A stretch of 20,143 nt of DNA from Thermococci archaeon (GTDB taxonomy: Archaea > Hadarchaeota > B88-G9): positions 1 through 20,143 of the forward strand of contig QMUK01000011.1 of NCBI GenBank assembly GCA_003660555.1, given 5' to 3'. Position numbers and translations under genes: made by a program. Under the pieces are notes generated by a model, which worked only from the letters and a program-made list of their open reading frames with translations, had not been told where the DNA came from and did not search any database. Positions within the stretch are counted from its first letter, which is position 1; the number at the start of each line of letters is the position of its first letter. Of this stretch, positions 13,629 to 20,143 are shown in pieces.

Positions 13629-14384
13629 CTACTTAACTAGCTTACTTAATCCAGCGGTCTTCACTGAGGTTATGGTCTCTCTTAGGAGCTCAGGCTTTCT
13701 CTCTAACATAGTACCAGTTACGACAATGTCAGCCCCTGCTAAGACTTTCTCTTTAGCTTCAGATGGGTTTCTTATTCCACCCCCAACTATTAGGGGTATG
13801 TTTATGCTCTTCTTCACCAGATAGATCATTTCATTTGGGACACTCTCTCTAGCTCCTGATCCAGCCTCTAGGTAAACTAGCTTCATGCCCATTAGTTGAG
13901 CTGCCAAGGCGTAAGAGCAAGCTATCTCTGGCTTGTCCCTAGGAATTAAATTGGCCTCTCCGAAGAAACCAACTGCTCCTCCTGGCTCGATTACTACGTA
14001 ACCCATAGGTATTACCTCAAGCCCCGATTTCATCACTAGGAAGGAAGCTTGAGCTTGGGCTCCAGTTATATAGTGGGGGTTCCTAGAGTTCAGTAGGCTC
14101 ATGAAGAATATCGCATCCGCGTATTTGCTTACTCCTCCAATCCCTCCTGGAAAAAGGACAACGGGGAGAGAACAACTCCTTTTTATCTCCTTGACCGTCT
14201 CATCAAGTAGTGTGCCGAATGCTCCGGTAGATCCCCCTACCATCACTAAATCGGTACCCATCTCCTCCAATTTCGATGCAATCTCTCCTGCCTTCTCTGG
14301 ATCTTGCTTCTCTGGATCTATTAGGGAGAAATGTAAGGCTCCGTCCTCAGAAAGCTTCCTTTCTATGTACTCGAGGGTACTCAT
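13629..14384 (-). CDS. geranylgeranylglyceryl phosphate synthase
   Basis: Prenyltransferase joining geranylgeranyl diphosphate to sn-glycerol-1-phosphate, the committed step of archaeal ether-lipid synthesis. The 251-residue TIM barrel has FSLIDPEKQDPE (Mg-binding Asp23), VMVGGSTGA (48-55), VLFPGG, FFMSLLNSRNPHYITGAQAQ (94-113), the glycerol-phosphate site YLEAGSGA (171-178), and phosphate loops VGGGIR (200-205) and VTGTMLE (222-228). The SLLNSRNP/length pattern fits the group II form used by many archaea. The ATG at 14382-14384 shares its first base with the stop of the AIM24 gene (TGATG) and follows GAGGGAG, so the two are co-translated. A GTG at 14385-14387 would add only one residue. The position downstream of nrdJ suggests a housekeeping operon rather than a lipid one. 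Confidence 0.95.
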   Translation of the reverse strand: MSTLEYIERKLSEDGALHFSLIDPEKQDPEKAGEIASKLEEMGTDLVMVGGSTGAFGTLLDETVKEIKRSCSLPVVLFPGGIGGVSKYADAIFFMSLLNSRNPHYITGAQAQASFLVMKSGLEVIPMGYVVIEPGGAVGFFGEANLIPRDKPEIACSYALAAQLMGMKLVYLEAGSGARESVPNEMIYLVKKSINIPLIVGGGIRNPSEAKEKVLAGADIVVTGTMLERKPELLRETITSVKTAGLSKLVK

Positions 14385-15043
14385 CACTTCTCCCTCGGTA
14401 GGAACCTCCTAATTTCCTCTACGAACTGAGAAAGAGTCCTAGTCTGCAACAAGATTCTTCCCGGCCCTCTCACCCTGGCGACTATGCCTTCTCCTCCGAA
14501 GAGAAAGGACTTCAATCCACCGAACTTCTCTATTGAGTAATCCATTTCTCCGTCCATGGCAACGAAGTGAAAGTTGTCGACTATTATCTCTTCTCCATGC
14601 CTTAGCTCCATCTCTAACATGCCACCGTAACTGTTAACCCAAACTCCTCCTTCTCCTTCTAGTTTAATCCAGAAGAGTTCTCCCTCTGCCAAGAGTCCCC
14701 TTAACCCCTTCCAAGCCACTGAGTAGTCTAGATCTCCATGATGTGCTAAATACGAAGAATCCTGGACTATAACACTATCTCCTTTGAGCTCTAGATATCT
14801 TATGTCCCCTGGTATCTTTGGAGCTAGCCAAACCTCCCCTATTCCCTCGAATTTGTTCAAGAAGAGACTCTCTCCTCCCAAAATCTTTCTCTTTAGCCCC
14901 TTGAATATTCCACCAGTGGTGGTTTCCACCCCGATTTCCCCTGCGATGAACATCATCGCTCCTGGTTCTGAGAAAACACTATCTCCATCTAGTTCTATCT
15001 TCAGGACGGAAAAAGCTGGCCTGTTCAATATTTCGTACTTCAA
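14384..15043 (-). CDS. AIM24 family protein (TIGR00266-type)
   Basis: Beta-rich protein of a widespread family (AIM24/DUF124) with no firm biochemical role; the yeast namesake is a mitochondrial inner-membrane protein. The 219-residue product starts (M)KYEILNRPAFSVLKIEL and shows the repeated family motifs SEPGAMMFIAGEIGVET, GGIFKGLKRKILGGESLFLN, YLELKGDSVIVQDSSYLAH, FWIKLEGEGGVWVNSYGG and IIVDNFHFVAMDGEMDYSIE, then FLFGGEGIVARVRGPGRILL near the end. No membrane segment is visible. The frame is open upstream into nrdJ (to 15130), but the TTG at 15041-15043 is chosen because AGGTGG lies just ahead and the family's usual N-terminus begins exactly there. It lies 44 bp after nrdJ and overlaps the GGGP synthase start by one base, so the three are likely an operon. 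Confidence 0.85.
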   Translation of the reverse strand: MKYEILNRPAFSVLKIELDGDSVFSEPGAMMFIAGEIGVETTTGGIFKGLKRKILGGESLFLNKFEGIGEVWLAPKIPGDIRYLELKGDSVIVQDSSYLAHHGDLDYSVAWKGLRGLLAEGELFWIKLEGEGGVWVNSYGGMLEMELRHGEEIIVDNFHFVAMDGEMDYSIEKFGGLKSFLFGGEGIVARVRGPGRILLQTRTLSQFVEEIRRFLPREK

Positions 15044-15087
15044 GTTACCACCTATCTCCTCTCTGATCGATGGCTTAAGTACTTTCC

Positions 15088-17418
15088 TCAGAGACACTTG
15101 GTATATCCACAGGCCGGACAAGTAGCACAACCTTCTTGATGTGCTAGTGGATTTCCACAGTTAGGACAGACCCCTATTACTTCATTGCTTTCTCCCTTGG
15201 TCTCCCTCTCCAAGTTTATTTTTATCCCATTTATTTTCGATTTTATTCCATTTCTCCACTTTATGTATTTTTCTATTGCTTTTCCTATGGCATCTGGACA
15301 TGAAAGTATTAGTCCATCCTCGCTCCAATGTGGAGACGGACATCTTATTCCCCTGAGCTGTTTAACTAGTGCTGAAACGTCTACTCCGCTCCTTAGGGCT
15401 AGGGATATAAGCCTCCCTATAGCTTCTGTTTGAGATGCAGCACAACCTCCAGCTTTTCCTAGTCTAGCGAAAACTTCGAAGAGACCTTTCTCGTCCTCAT
15501 TTATTGTGACGTATAGATTACCACACCCGGTTGGCATTTTTATAGTTGCTCCATACGTCAAGTGAGGTCTAGGTCTAGGCCTTATTACTTTCTTTTCCTC
15601 TTTTCTCTTCTCTGTACCGACATAGAGGACTTGCTCCTCTCTGCTTCCCTCCCTGTAGACGGTTATACCCTTACATCCGAGTTCCCATGCTAATTTATAG
15701 GCTCTCATCACGTCTTCAACTTCAGCGGAATTAGGCATGTTTATTGTCTTCGAGATTGATAGAGCTACGAATTTTTGGAAAGACGCTTGCATTCTTATGT
15801 GCCACTCAGGACTTATCTCCAAAGCTGTTCTGAATGTTCTCTTTATTTCCTCAGGTATTTCTTCTATGCCAGATATTCTTCCCTCCTCAGCCACTCTCCT
15901 CATGAGATCTTCGGAGTATATTCCAGCTTTCTTGATCGACTCCTCGAATAGGGGATTCACCTCGACCAAATCTCCGACAGTAACACTCTTCACATAAGCT
16001 ATTGAGAACAGAGGCTCTATTCCGCTGCTGCACCCAGCTATTATACTTATTGTCCCTGTAGGTGCTATTGATGTAGTGGTAGCATTCCTTATTCCGTATC
16101 TCTTTATTCTATCTATGAGGGACTCCCACTCCTCCACTAATTCCCCTTCTCTCCACCTAAAGGGAAGTTCCCCCTCCGGATAAATGGAGTCTTCAAATGC
16201 TGGAAATGGTCCTCTCTCCAGTGAGAGATTGACTGATTCATCCATGGACCAGTAACTTATCCTCTCCATTACTTTCTCTGCTATTTTCAAAGCATCTTCC
16301 GAGTCGTACCTGATCCCCAGTTTTATGAGCATGTCCGCGAATCCCATGACTCCTAGACCTATTTTCCTAGTCCTCCTAGTGGCCTCGTTTATCTCACTTA
16401 TCGGGAAATCTGATGCCTCTATGACATTGTCCAAGAATCTGGTAGCCACTCTGACCACATACTCTAACCTCTTCCAATCTATTTTTCCATTAGAGACGAA
16501 CTTGGAGAGATTTATTGATCCGAGATTGCATGACTCATAAGGTAAGAGAGGGACTTCTCCGCATGGATTGGTAGACCTAATTTCCCCCAGCTTTGGGGTG
16601 GGGTTGAACCTATTCACAGTATCGAAGAATATCAACCCTGGCTCCCCGTTCTTCCAAGCCTGATATGCTATCTTCTCAAAGAGTTCTTTGGCTCTTATTC
16701 TCCTCACAATCTCTTTGGTCCTTGGGTTTATCAGAGGAAACTCCCTGTCTTCTATAACTGCTCTCATGAACTCGTCTGTCACTCCTACGGAGATGTTGAA
16801 GTTCCTTATTTCTCCCTCCTTGTCCTTAGCGACTACAAACTTCTCTATGTCCGGGTGCCAAACGTGGAGTATTCCCATGTTCGCTCCTCTTCTTCTCCCT
16901 CCTTGTTTGACTTGCTCGGTAGCTGAGTCATAGACCTTCATGAAAGAAATGGGACCAGAAGCTACTCCCTTAGTTGAACCGACTATGTCTCCCTCTGGTC
17001 TTAAATTGGAGAAGTCAAAGCCTGTTCCTCCTCCCGTTTTGTGTATCAGTGCAGTGTTCTTAAGAGTTTCGAATATACTGTCCATTGAATCTCCTATTGG
17101 TAGAACAAAGCAAGCTGAAAACTGTCTTATTTTGGTTCCCGCGTTCATGAGGGTAGGTGAGTTTGGAATGAACTCCAATTTGGCCATGACCTCATAGAAC
17201 TTCTCTTCCCATTCCTCTGGATCATCTCCGAACTTCTCTCCAGCTAAGGCCATGTCCCTAGCTACTCTCCTGAACATCTCCTCTGGAGTTTCGACTATTC
17301 TCCCCTCTTCGTCCTTAAGTAAATACCTCTGCTCAAGAACTCTAAGGGCATTTTCGCTTAATTCCACTCTTTCCGAGCCAACTCTGATTATCCTTGGGTT
17401 CCCTACAGAAGTGGCCAT
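15088..17418 (-). CDS. nrdJ: adenosylcobalamin-dependent (class II) ribonucleoside-diphosphate reductase
   Basis: Reduces ribonucleotides to deoxyribonucleotides with a radical generated from coenzyme B12, independent of oxygen. In 776 residues: [11 protein letters not shown] (84-94), first redox Cys103 (SACFVLP), [13 protein letters not shown] (129-141), the radical site NPCGE (284-288, thiyl Cys286), second redox Cys297 in SCNLGSINL, and [13 protein letters not shown] and [15 protein letters not shown] (446-460). A TSCPD domain follows ([33 protein letters not shown]). The C-terminus is a cysteine-rich tail, CPNCG...[10 protein letters not shown], typical of reductases that relay electrons from thioredoxin. 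No N-terminal ATP-cone is seen and there is no intein. The ATG at 17416-17418 follows GAGGGGG. It heads an operon with AIM24 and GGGP synthase and diverges from adk. Confidence 0.95.
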   Translation of the reverse strand: MATSVGNPRIIRVGSERVELSENALRVLEQRYLLKDEEGRIVETPEEMFRRVARDMALAGEKFGDDPEEWEEKFYEVMAKLEFIPNSPTLMNAGTKIRQFSACFVLPIGDSMDSIFETLKNTALIHKTGGGTGFDFSNLRPEGDIVGSTKGVASGPISFMKVYDSATEQVKQGGRRRGANMGILHVWHPDIEKFVVAKDKEGEIRNFNISVGVTDEFMRAVIEDREFPLINPRTKEIVRRIRAKELFEKIAYQAWKNGEPGLIFFDTVNRFNPTPKLGEIRSTNPCGEVPLLPYESCNLGSINLSKFVSNGKIDWKRLEYVVRVATRFLDNVIEASDFPISEINEATRRTRKIGLGVMGFADMLIKLGIRYDSEDALKIAEKVMERISYWSMDESVNLSLERGPFPAFEDSIYPEGELPFRWREGELVEEWESLIDRIKRYGIRNATTTSIAPTGTISIIAGCSSGIEPLFSIAYVKSVTVGDLVEVNPLFEESIKKAGIYSEDLMRRVAEEGRISGIEEIPEEIKRTFRTALEISPEWHIRMQASFQKFVALSISKTINMPNSAEVEDVMRAYKLAWELGCKGITVYREGSREEQVLYVGTEKRKEEKKVIRPRPRPHLTYGATIKMPTGCGNLYVTINEDEKGLFEVFARLGKAGGCAASQTEAIGRLISLALRSGVDVSALVKQLRGIRCPSPHWSEDGLILSCPDAIGKAIEKYIKWRNGIKSKINGIKINLERETKGESNEVIGVCPNCGNPLAHQEGCATCPACGYTKCL

Positions 17419-17461
17419 CTCTATTCCCCCTCGCCCCTTCCTAGGTGGTTTACTCTAGGAA

Positions 17462-17471
17462 GTATTTTTAG
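17462..17471 (-). promoter_or_regulatory. TATA box of nrdJ (quasi-symmetric)
   Basis: Minus-strand CTAAAAATAC, with purines on its upstream side (GTGAAAAA), is a TATA element; initiation near 17440 gives a leader of about 22 bases containing the GAGGGGG ribosome site. The same bases on the plus strand (GTATTTTTAG) could also be read as a TATA box for a start near 17493. Confidence 0.5.
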
Positions 17472-17528
17472 TTTTTCACCTACGTCCTGTAGTATGGAGA
17501 TGTCAATAGCGTATGCGGTATGGGGAAG

Positions 17529-17540
17529 AGTATTATTAGC
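17529..17540 (+). promoter_or_regulatory. possible TATA box of adk
   Basis: AGTATTATTAGC lies about 25 bp upstream of a predicted start near 17560, directly before the purine-rich ribosome site (GGGAAGGGGAGGGG) of adk. The match to a TATA consensus is moderate. Confidence 0.4.
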
Positions 17541-17568
17541 TTGTAATTAATCTGGGAAGGGGAGGGGT

Positions 17569-18195
17569 TTGAGGATAGTGGTATTAGGCCCACCGGGCGC
17601 AGGCAAGGGTACTCAAGCTGAGATGCTGGAAAGAGAATTAGGGTTGAAACATCTATCTACAGGAGACATACTCAGGGAAGAAGTTAGGAAAGGGACAGAG
17701 CTAGGCAAAAGGGCTGAGAAGTACATGAAGAGTGGGGAATTAGTACCAGATGACCTAATAGTGGAGATGATGGAGAAGGAGATTTCCAAGTATGATAATT
17801 TCGTTTTAGATGGATTTCCAAGGAATTTAAAACAAGCAGAAGCTCTAGACAAAATGTGTAGGATAGACAAAGTGATACTCTTGGAAGTTCCGGATGAGGT
17901 GATACTAGAGAGATTGTCCTTGAGGAGGAGTTGTCCCAAGTGCAATAGAGTCTATCACCTGAAGTACAATCCGCCTAAGGAGAACGAAATATGCGATTAC
18001 TGTGGGGCGAAGCTCTATCAAAGAGATGATGACAAAGAAGAAGTCATAAAGAAGAGACTAGAGGTGTATCGAAAAGAAACAGAGCCTATAGCTAAATTCT
18101 ATAGAGAGAAAGGTATTCTGGTAAAAGTGAATGGTTCAAAGAGCATAGAGGAGATATTCTCGGATATAAAGGGGGTCTTAGGAAATGGTGACTAG
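17569..18195 (+). CDS. adk: adenylate kinase, bacterial-type long form with zinc LID
   Basis: Catalyses ATP + AMP = 2 ADP in the cytosol. The 208 residues have the P-loop GPPGAGKGT (7-15), AMP-site segments STGDILREEVRKGTELG (30-46) and GELVPDDLIVEM (56-67), and VLDGFPRNLKQAE (79-91). An inserted LID domain carries four zinc cysteines, Cys122, Cys125, Cys142 and Cys145 (CPKCNRVYH...CDYCG). RDDDKEEVIKKRLEVY (152-167) supplies the catalytic arginines. This is the long bacterial-type enzyme, not the short archaeal AdkA type. The start is TTG at 17569, giving the standard MRIVVLGPPGAG opening and preceded by a G-rich SD. It overlaps purN by 11 bp and is first in a nucleotide/folate operon. Confidence 0.95.
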   Translation: MRIVVLGPPGAGKGTQAEMLERELGLKHLSTGDILREEVRKGTELGKRAEKYMKSGELVPDDLIVEMMEKEISKYDNFVLDGFPRNLKQAEALDKMCRIDKVILLEVPDEVILERLSLRRSCPKCNRVYHLKYNPPKENEICDYCGAKLYQRDDDKEEVIKKRLEVYRKETEPIAKFYREKGILVKVNGSKSIEEIFSDIKGVLGNGD

Positions 18196-18919
18196 ACTGG
18201 GCTTCTTGGCCTCTGGAGAGGGGACTAACTTTCAAGCAATAATCGATCATCTGAAATTAGGTATATTGAGTGGGTGCAAGGCTGAAGTTCTAATATCGAA
18301 TGTAAAGGGGGCTGGAGTTGTAAAAAGAGGGGAAAAGGAGGGAATAAGGGTTGAAGTAATACCTTATGAGACTAGAGAAGTATTCGAGAGGAAGGTGAAC
18401 TCCATTCTAGAGGAGGAAGAAGTTGATCTCCTCTTATTAGCTGGATTCAACAGAATACTCAGCAAAGAGTTCGTTGAACATTGGAAAGGGAAGTGTCTGA
18501 ACATACATCCTTCTCTCCTTCCCTCCTTTGGAGGACTGGGATACTACGGTTTGAGAGTGCACGAAGAAGTATTAAATTCTAGATGCCTCGTTTCTGGGTG
18601 TACAGTTCATTACGTTACCGAGGATGTGGACATGGGTCCAATTTTAACCCAAGCCGCTCTGAAGACATTTGATTCTGATCCTAGAACTCTACAGAGGAAG
18701 ATCAATCTATTAGAGCACCTCACTTATCCCAAGGCAATACAAATGCATGTAGATGGTCTGGTCAGCATTGAAGAGATCAGGAATCGAGAGGAAGTCTCGG
18801 AATGGGAGAACGTTTGGGAGGAAAGGCAAGAGGAATATTTAGAAAAAAGAAGAGATGAGTGGGAGAGAGTCTGGGGGGAAAAATTAGAGGTGGTTCTTTG
18901 CAAGTACGTGATAAGGTGA
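18185..18919 (+). CDS. purN: phosphoribosylglycinamide formyltransferase (GART) with C-terminal extension
   Basis: Transfers a formyl group from 10-formyl-tetrahydrofolate to GAR, the third step of purine synthesis. Residues 1-195 are a normal PurN: LGFLASGEGTNFQAII (5-20), LLLLAGFNRILS (82-93), the active-site NIHPSLLPSF with Asn106 and His108, and VTEDVDMGPIL (144-154) with the catalytic aspartate at 147 or 149. About 50 extra residues follow (from SIEEIRNREEVSEWENVWEE), rich in Glu, Arg and Trp and ending LEVVLCKYVIR; they look like a charged helix and are absent from the standard enzyme of about 200 residues. The ATG at 18185 lies inside adk, after GGGGGTC. The 3' end overlaps folD by 22 bp. 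It implies a folate-type carbon carrier in this archaeon. Confidence 0.92.
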   Translation: MVTRLGFLASGEGTNFQAIIDHLKLGILSGCKAEVLISNVKGAGVVKRGEKEGIRVEVIPYETREVFERKVNSILEEEEVDLLLLAGFNRILSKEFVEHWKGKCLNIHPSLLPSFGGLGYYGLRVHEEVLNSRCLVSGCTVHYVTEDVDMGPILTQAALKTFDSDPRTLQRKINLLEHLTYPKAIQMHVDGLVSIEEIRNREEVSEWENVWEERQEEYLEKRRDEWERVWGEKLEVVLCKYVIR

Positions 18920-19773
18920 TGGATGGGAAGTCCCTAGCTGAGAGGTTGAAGTCCTCACTTAGGGAGGAAGTTCTCTCTCTGAGGAGAAAGGGAATTGTCC
19001 CGACTCTGGCTGTGATACTAGTCGGCAGAGACCCTAGTTCCATTAAGTACGTCGAAAGCAAGAAAAAGGACTGCTCAGAAATAGGAATAAAATCAATAGA
19101 CATTAGAATTCCTGAAGGAACTCCTAAGAGAGAAATACTCGAAAGAATAAAGGAACTTAACTCAGAGGAGAAAGTCCACGGAATATTGGTACAATTGCCT
19201 GTCCCTGGTGTAGACGAAAAAGATGTAATAAGAGAGATAAGTCCTGATAAAGACGTGGATGGCCTTAGTCCTTACAACATGGGAAAACTAATGATAGGAG
19301 ACTATTCTCTAAGGGAGAGCTTAATACCTTGCACCCCAAAGGGGGTGATGATCCTGCTGAAGGAATACGGAGTTGAAATAAAGGGAAAGCACGCCGTGGT
19401 CATAAACAGGAGTAATTTGGTAGGAAAACCTCTTCAGAAGCTCCTCCTAGACGAAGACGCTACTGTGACGATTTGTCACTCCAAGACCGTAAACATAGAG
19501 GAAATAACAAGGATGGGGGACATAGTAGTTTCAGCTGTTGGAAGAAGGCCGAAATTTCACATAGGAAGTGAAATGCTAAAAGATGGTGTGGTTGCCGTAG
19601 ACATAGGAATGAGTTTCTTGGAAGGAAAACTAATGGGGGACTTCGACTTCGAGGAGGTCTTGGAGAAGGTGTCTAAGATAACTCCAATGCCAGGAGGAGT
19701 TGGACCAATGACTAGGTATTCTCTTTTGGAGAACACTGTCATAGCTACGAAAATAAACGAGGGAATCATTTGA
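18898..19773 (+). CDS. folD: bifunctional methylene-THF dehydrogenase / methenyl-THF cyclohydrolase
   Basis: Interconverts 5,10-methylene-, methenyl- and 10-formyl-tetrahydrofolate with NAD(P). The 291 residues from the chosen start contain the catalytic Tyr51-xxx-Lys55 (SIKYVESKKKDC), VQLPVP (98-103) with Gln99, DKDVDGLSPYN (117-127) with Asp122, PCTPKGVM (144-151), the dinucleotide loop VVINRSNLVGKP (167-178; usually VVGRS, so Ile-Asn replaces a glycine), TICHSKT and the closing PGGVGPMTRYSLLENT (265-280). The TTG at 18898-18900 is selected because AGAGGTGG lies 5 bases ahead. An ATG at 18919, overlapping the purN stop as TGATG, is an alternative that would lose seven residues. The gene supplies formyl-THF to PurN. 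It ends 4 bp inside the next gene. Confidence 0.93.
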   Translation: MQVRDKVMDGKSLAERLKSSLREEVLSLRRKGIVPTLAVILVGRDPSSIKYVESKKKDCSEIGIKSIDIRIPEGTPKREILERIKELNSEEKVHGILVQLPVPGVDEKDVIREISPDKDVDGLSPYNMGKLMIGDYSLRESLIPCTPKGVMILLKEYGVEIKGKHAVVINRSNLVGKPLQKLLLDEDATVTICHSKTVNIEEITRMGDIVVSAVGRRPKFHIGSEMLKDGVVAVDIGMSFLEGKLMGDFDFEEVLEKVSKITPMPGGVGPMTRYSLLENTVIATKINEGII

Positions 19774-20143
19774 TCAGGGCCAAAGAAGAGATAAGGAGAT
19801 TGATGATTAAAAGGAGAGAATCCATGAGGAAAGAAGAGGTCCTGGAGAAGAGTAAGAAAATAGAAGAGAGGTTTCTTTCCTCTGATGAATTCGCAAAGTC
19901 TGATAGAATAGCTATTTACTATCCGATTAGGAATGAAGTGGATACCAGGGGAATAATCTCTTGGCTCTTGTCCAAAGGAAAAGAGGTGTATCTCCCTATA
20001 ACCAGGGAAGAAATCACATTGGGAAGAATAAGAAGTTTTTCAGAGTTAAGACCTGGGAAATTCAATATAATGGAGCCTAGAGAAGCCATAGATGAAGAAG
20101 TAAATCTGGATTTAATAGTTGTTCCAGGAGTCGCATTCGATGA
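19770..20143 (+). CDS. 5-formyltetrahydrofolate cyclo-ligase, 3' part outside window
   Basis: Converts 5-formyl-THF (folinic acid) to methenyl-THF with ATP, returning a stored or by-product folate to the active pool. The visible 124 residues start (M)IRAKEEIRRLMIKRRESM and have the typical basic helix, then IAIYYPIRNEVDTRGI (47-62, the YxPxxNEVDT signature), GKEVYLPIT (70-78), LRPGKFNIMEPRE (93-105) and LIVVPGVAFD (115-124), a conserved strand and Mg/phosphate region, at the right edge. The rest lies beyond the window. The start is TTG at 19770, overlapping the folD stop as TTGA, with GAGGGA as SD. Co-location with folD and purN makes the role secure. Confidence 0.9.
   Translation, partial: MIRAKEEIRRLMIKRRESMRKEEVLEKSKKIEERFLSSDEFAKSDRIAIYYPIRNEVDTRGIISWLLSKGKEVYLPITREEITLGRIRSFSELRPGKFNIMEPREAIDEEVNLDLIVVPGVAFD

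Noticed and set aside
15088-17418. Intein in the ribonucleotide reductase
   Set aside because: Reductase genes are common intein hosts, but the protein is uninterrupted and of normal length, with all active-site motifs contiguous.
1-20143. tRNA, rRNA, CRISPR array, insertion sequence, toxin-antitoxin or defence genes
   Set aside because: No T-arm consensus in a foldable context, no regular repeats, no transposase or integrase motifs and no defence-type domains were seen on either strand.

Overview
The window comes from an archaeon. Archaeal-type ribosomal proteins (L31e, L39e, S19e, LX), aIF6, prefoldin alpha, a PDCD5 homologue, the RNase P Rpp21-type subunit, Nep1 and a geranylgeranylglyceryl phosphate synthase (first step of ether-lipid synthesis) leave little doubt. 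Arginine codons are mostly AGA/AGG and ATA is common, as in many thermophilic archaea; that lifestyle is an inference. I cannot name the lineage. Translation starts are usually preceded by a strong Shine-Dalgarno (SD) element, GGTG or GGAGG, 5-7 bases upstream, and TTG start codons are frequent. Several starts were chosen on that basis.

Layout. 1-3666 (minus strand): a tight ten-gene ribosome and protein-biogenesis cluster, read right to left as nep1, RNase P component 4, a YhbY-like RNA-binding protein, S19e, PDCD5, L39e, L31e, aIF6, LX and prefoldin alpha (cut by the left edge); most neighbours abut or overlap. 3716-6027 (plus): a small lipoprotein and a GT4 glycosyltransferase, separated by a gene-poor 338-bp gap. 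6029-7916 (minus): a secreted protein with Ig-like domains, then HypB. 7917-8589: 673 bp with no convincing gene, ending in a strong TATA box for malic enzyme. 8590-10998 (plus): malic enzyme and a Trm5-like tRNA methyltransferase; Trm5 overlaps the convergent cysS tail by 24 bp. 10975-13531 (minus): CysRS and a membrane-anchored CE1/PHB-depolymerase-like esterase. 13629-17418 (minus): class II ribonucleotide reductase, an AIM24-family protein and GGGP synthase. 17569-20143 (plus): adenylate kinase, PurN, FolD and 5-formyl-THF cyclo-ligase (cut by the right edge).

How the genes work together. The left cluster builds and matures the ribosome: 18S/16S-type rRNA methylation by Nep1, subunit anti-association by aIF6, RNase P, and ribosomal proteins. 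The right cluster is a folate one-carbon module: cyclo-ligase and FolD interconvert formyl, methenyl and methylene folates, PurN spends 10-formyl-THF in purine synthesis, and Adk balances adenylates. NrdJ, divergent from it across 150 bp, converts ribonucleotides to deoxyribonucleotides, so this locus concentrates nucleotide supply.

I found no mobile element, CRISPR array, tRNA, rRNA or defence system, and nothing that I would confidently call a new biological system. The points most worth checking are a probable AUA start for S19e, the ORF-free 673-bp region, an odd Trp/Glu-rich tail on PurN, a bacterial-looking esterase, and two tiny ORFs placed at leaderless spacing from TATA boxes.
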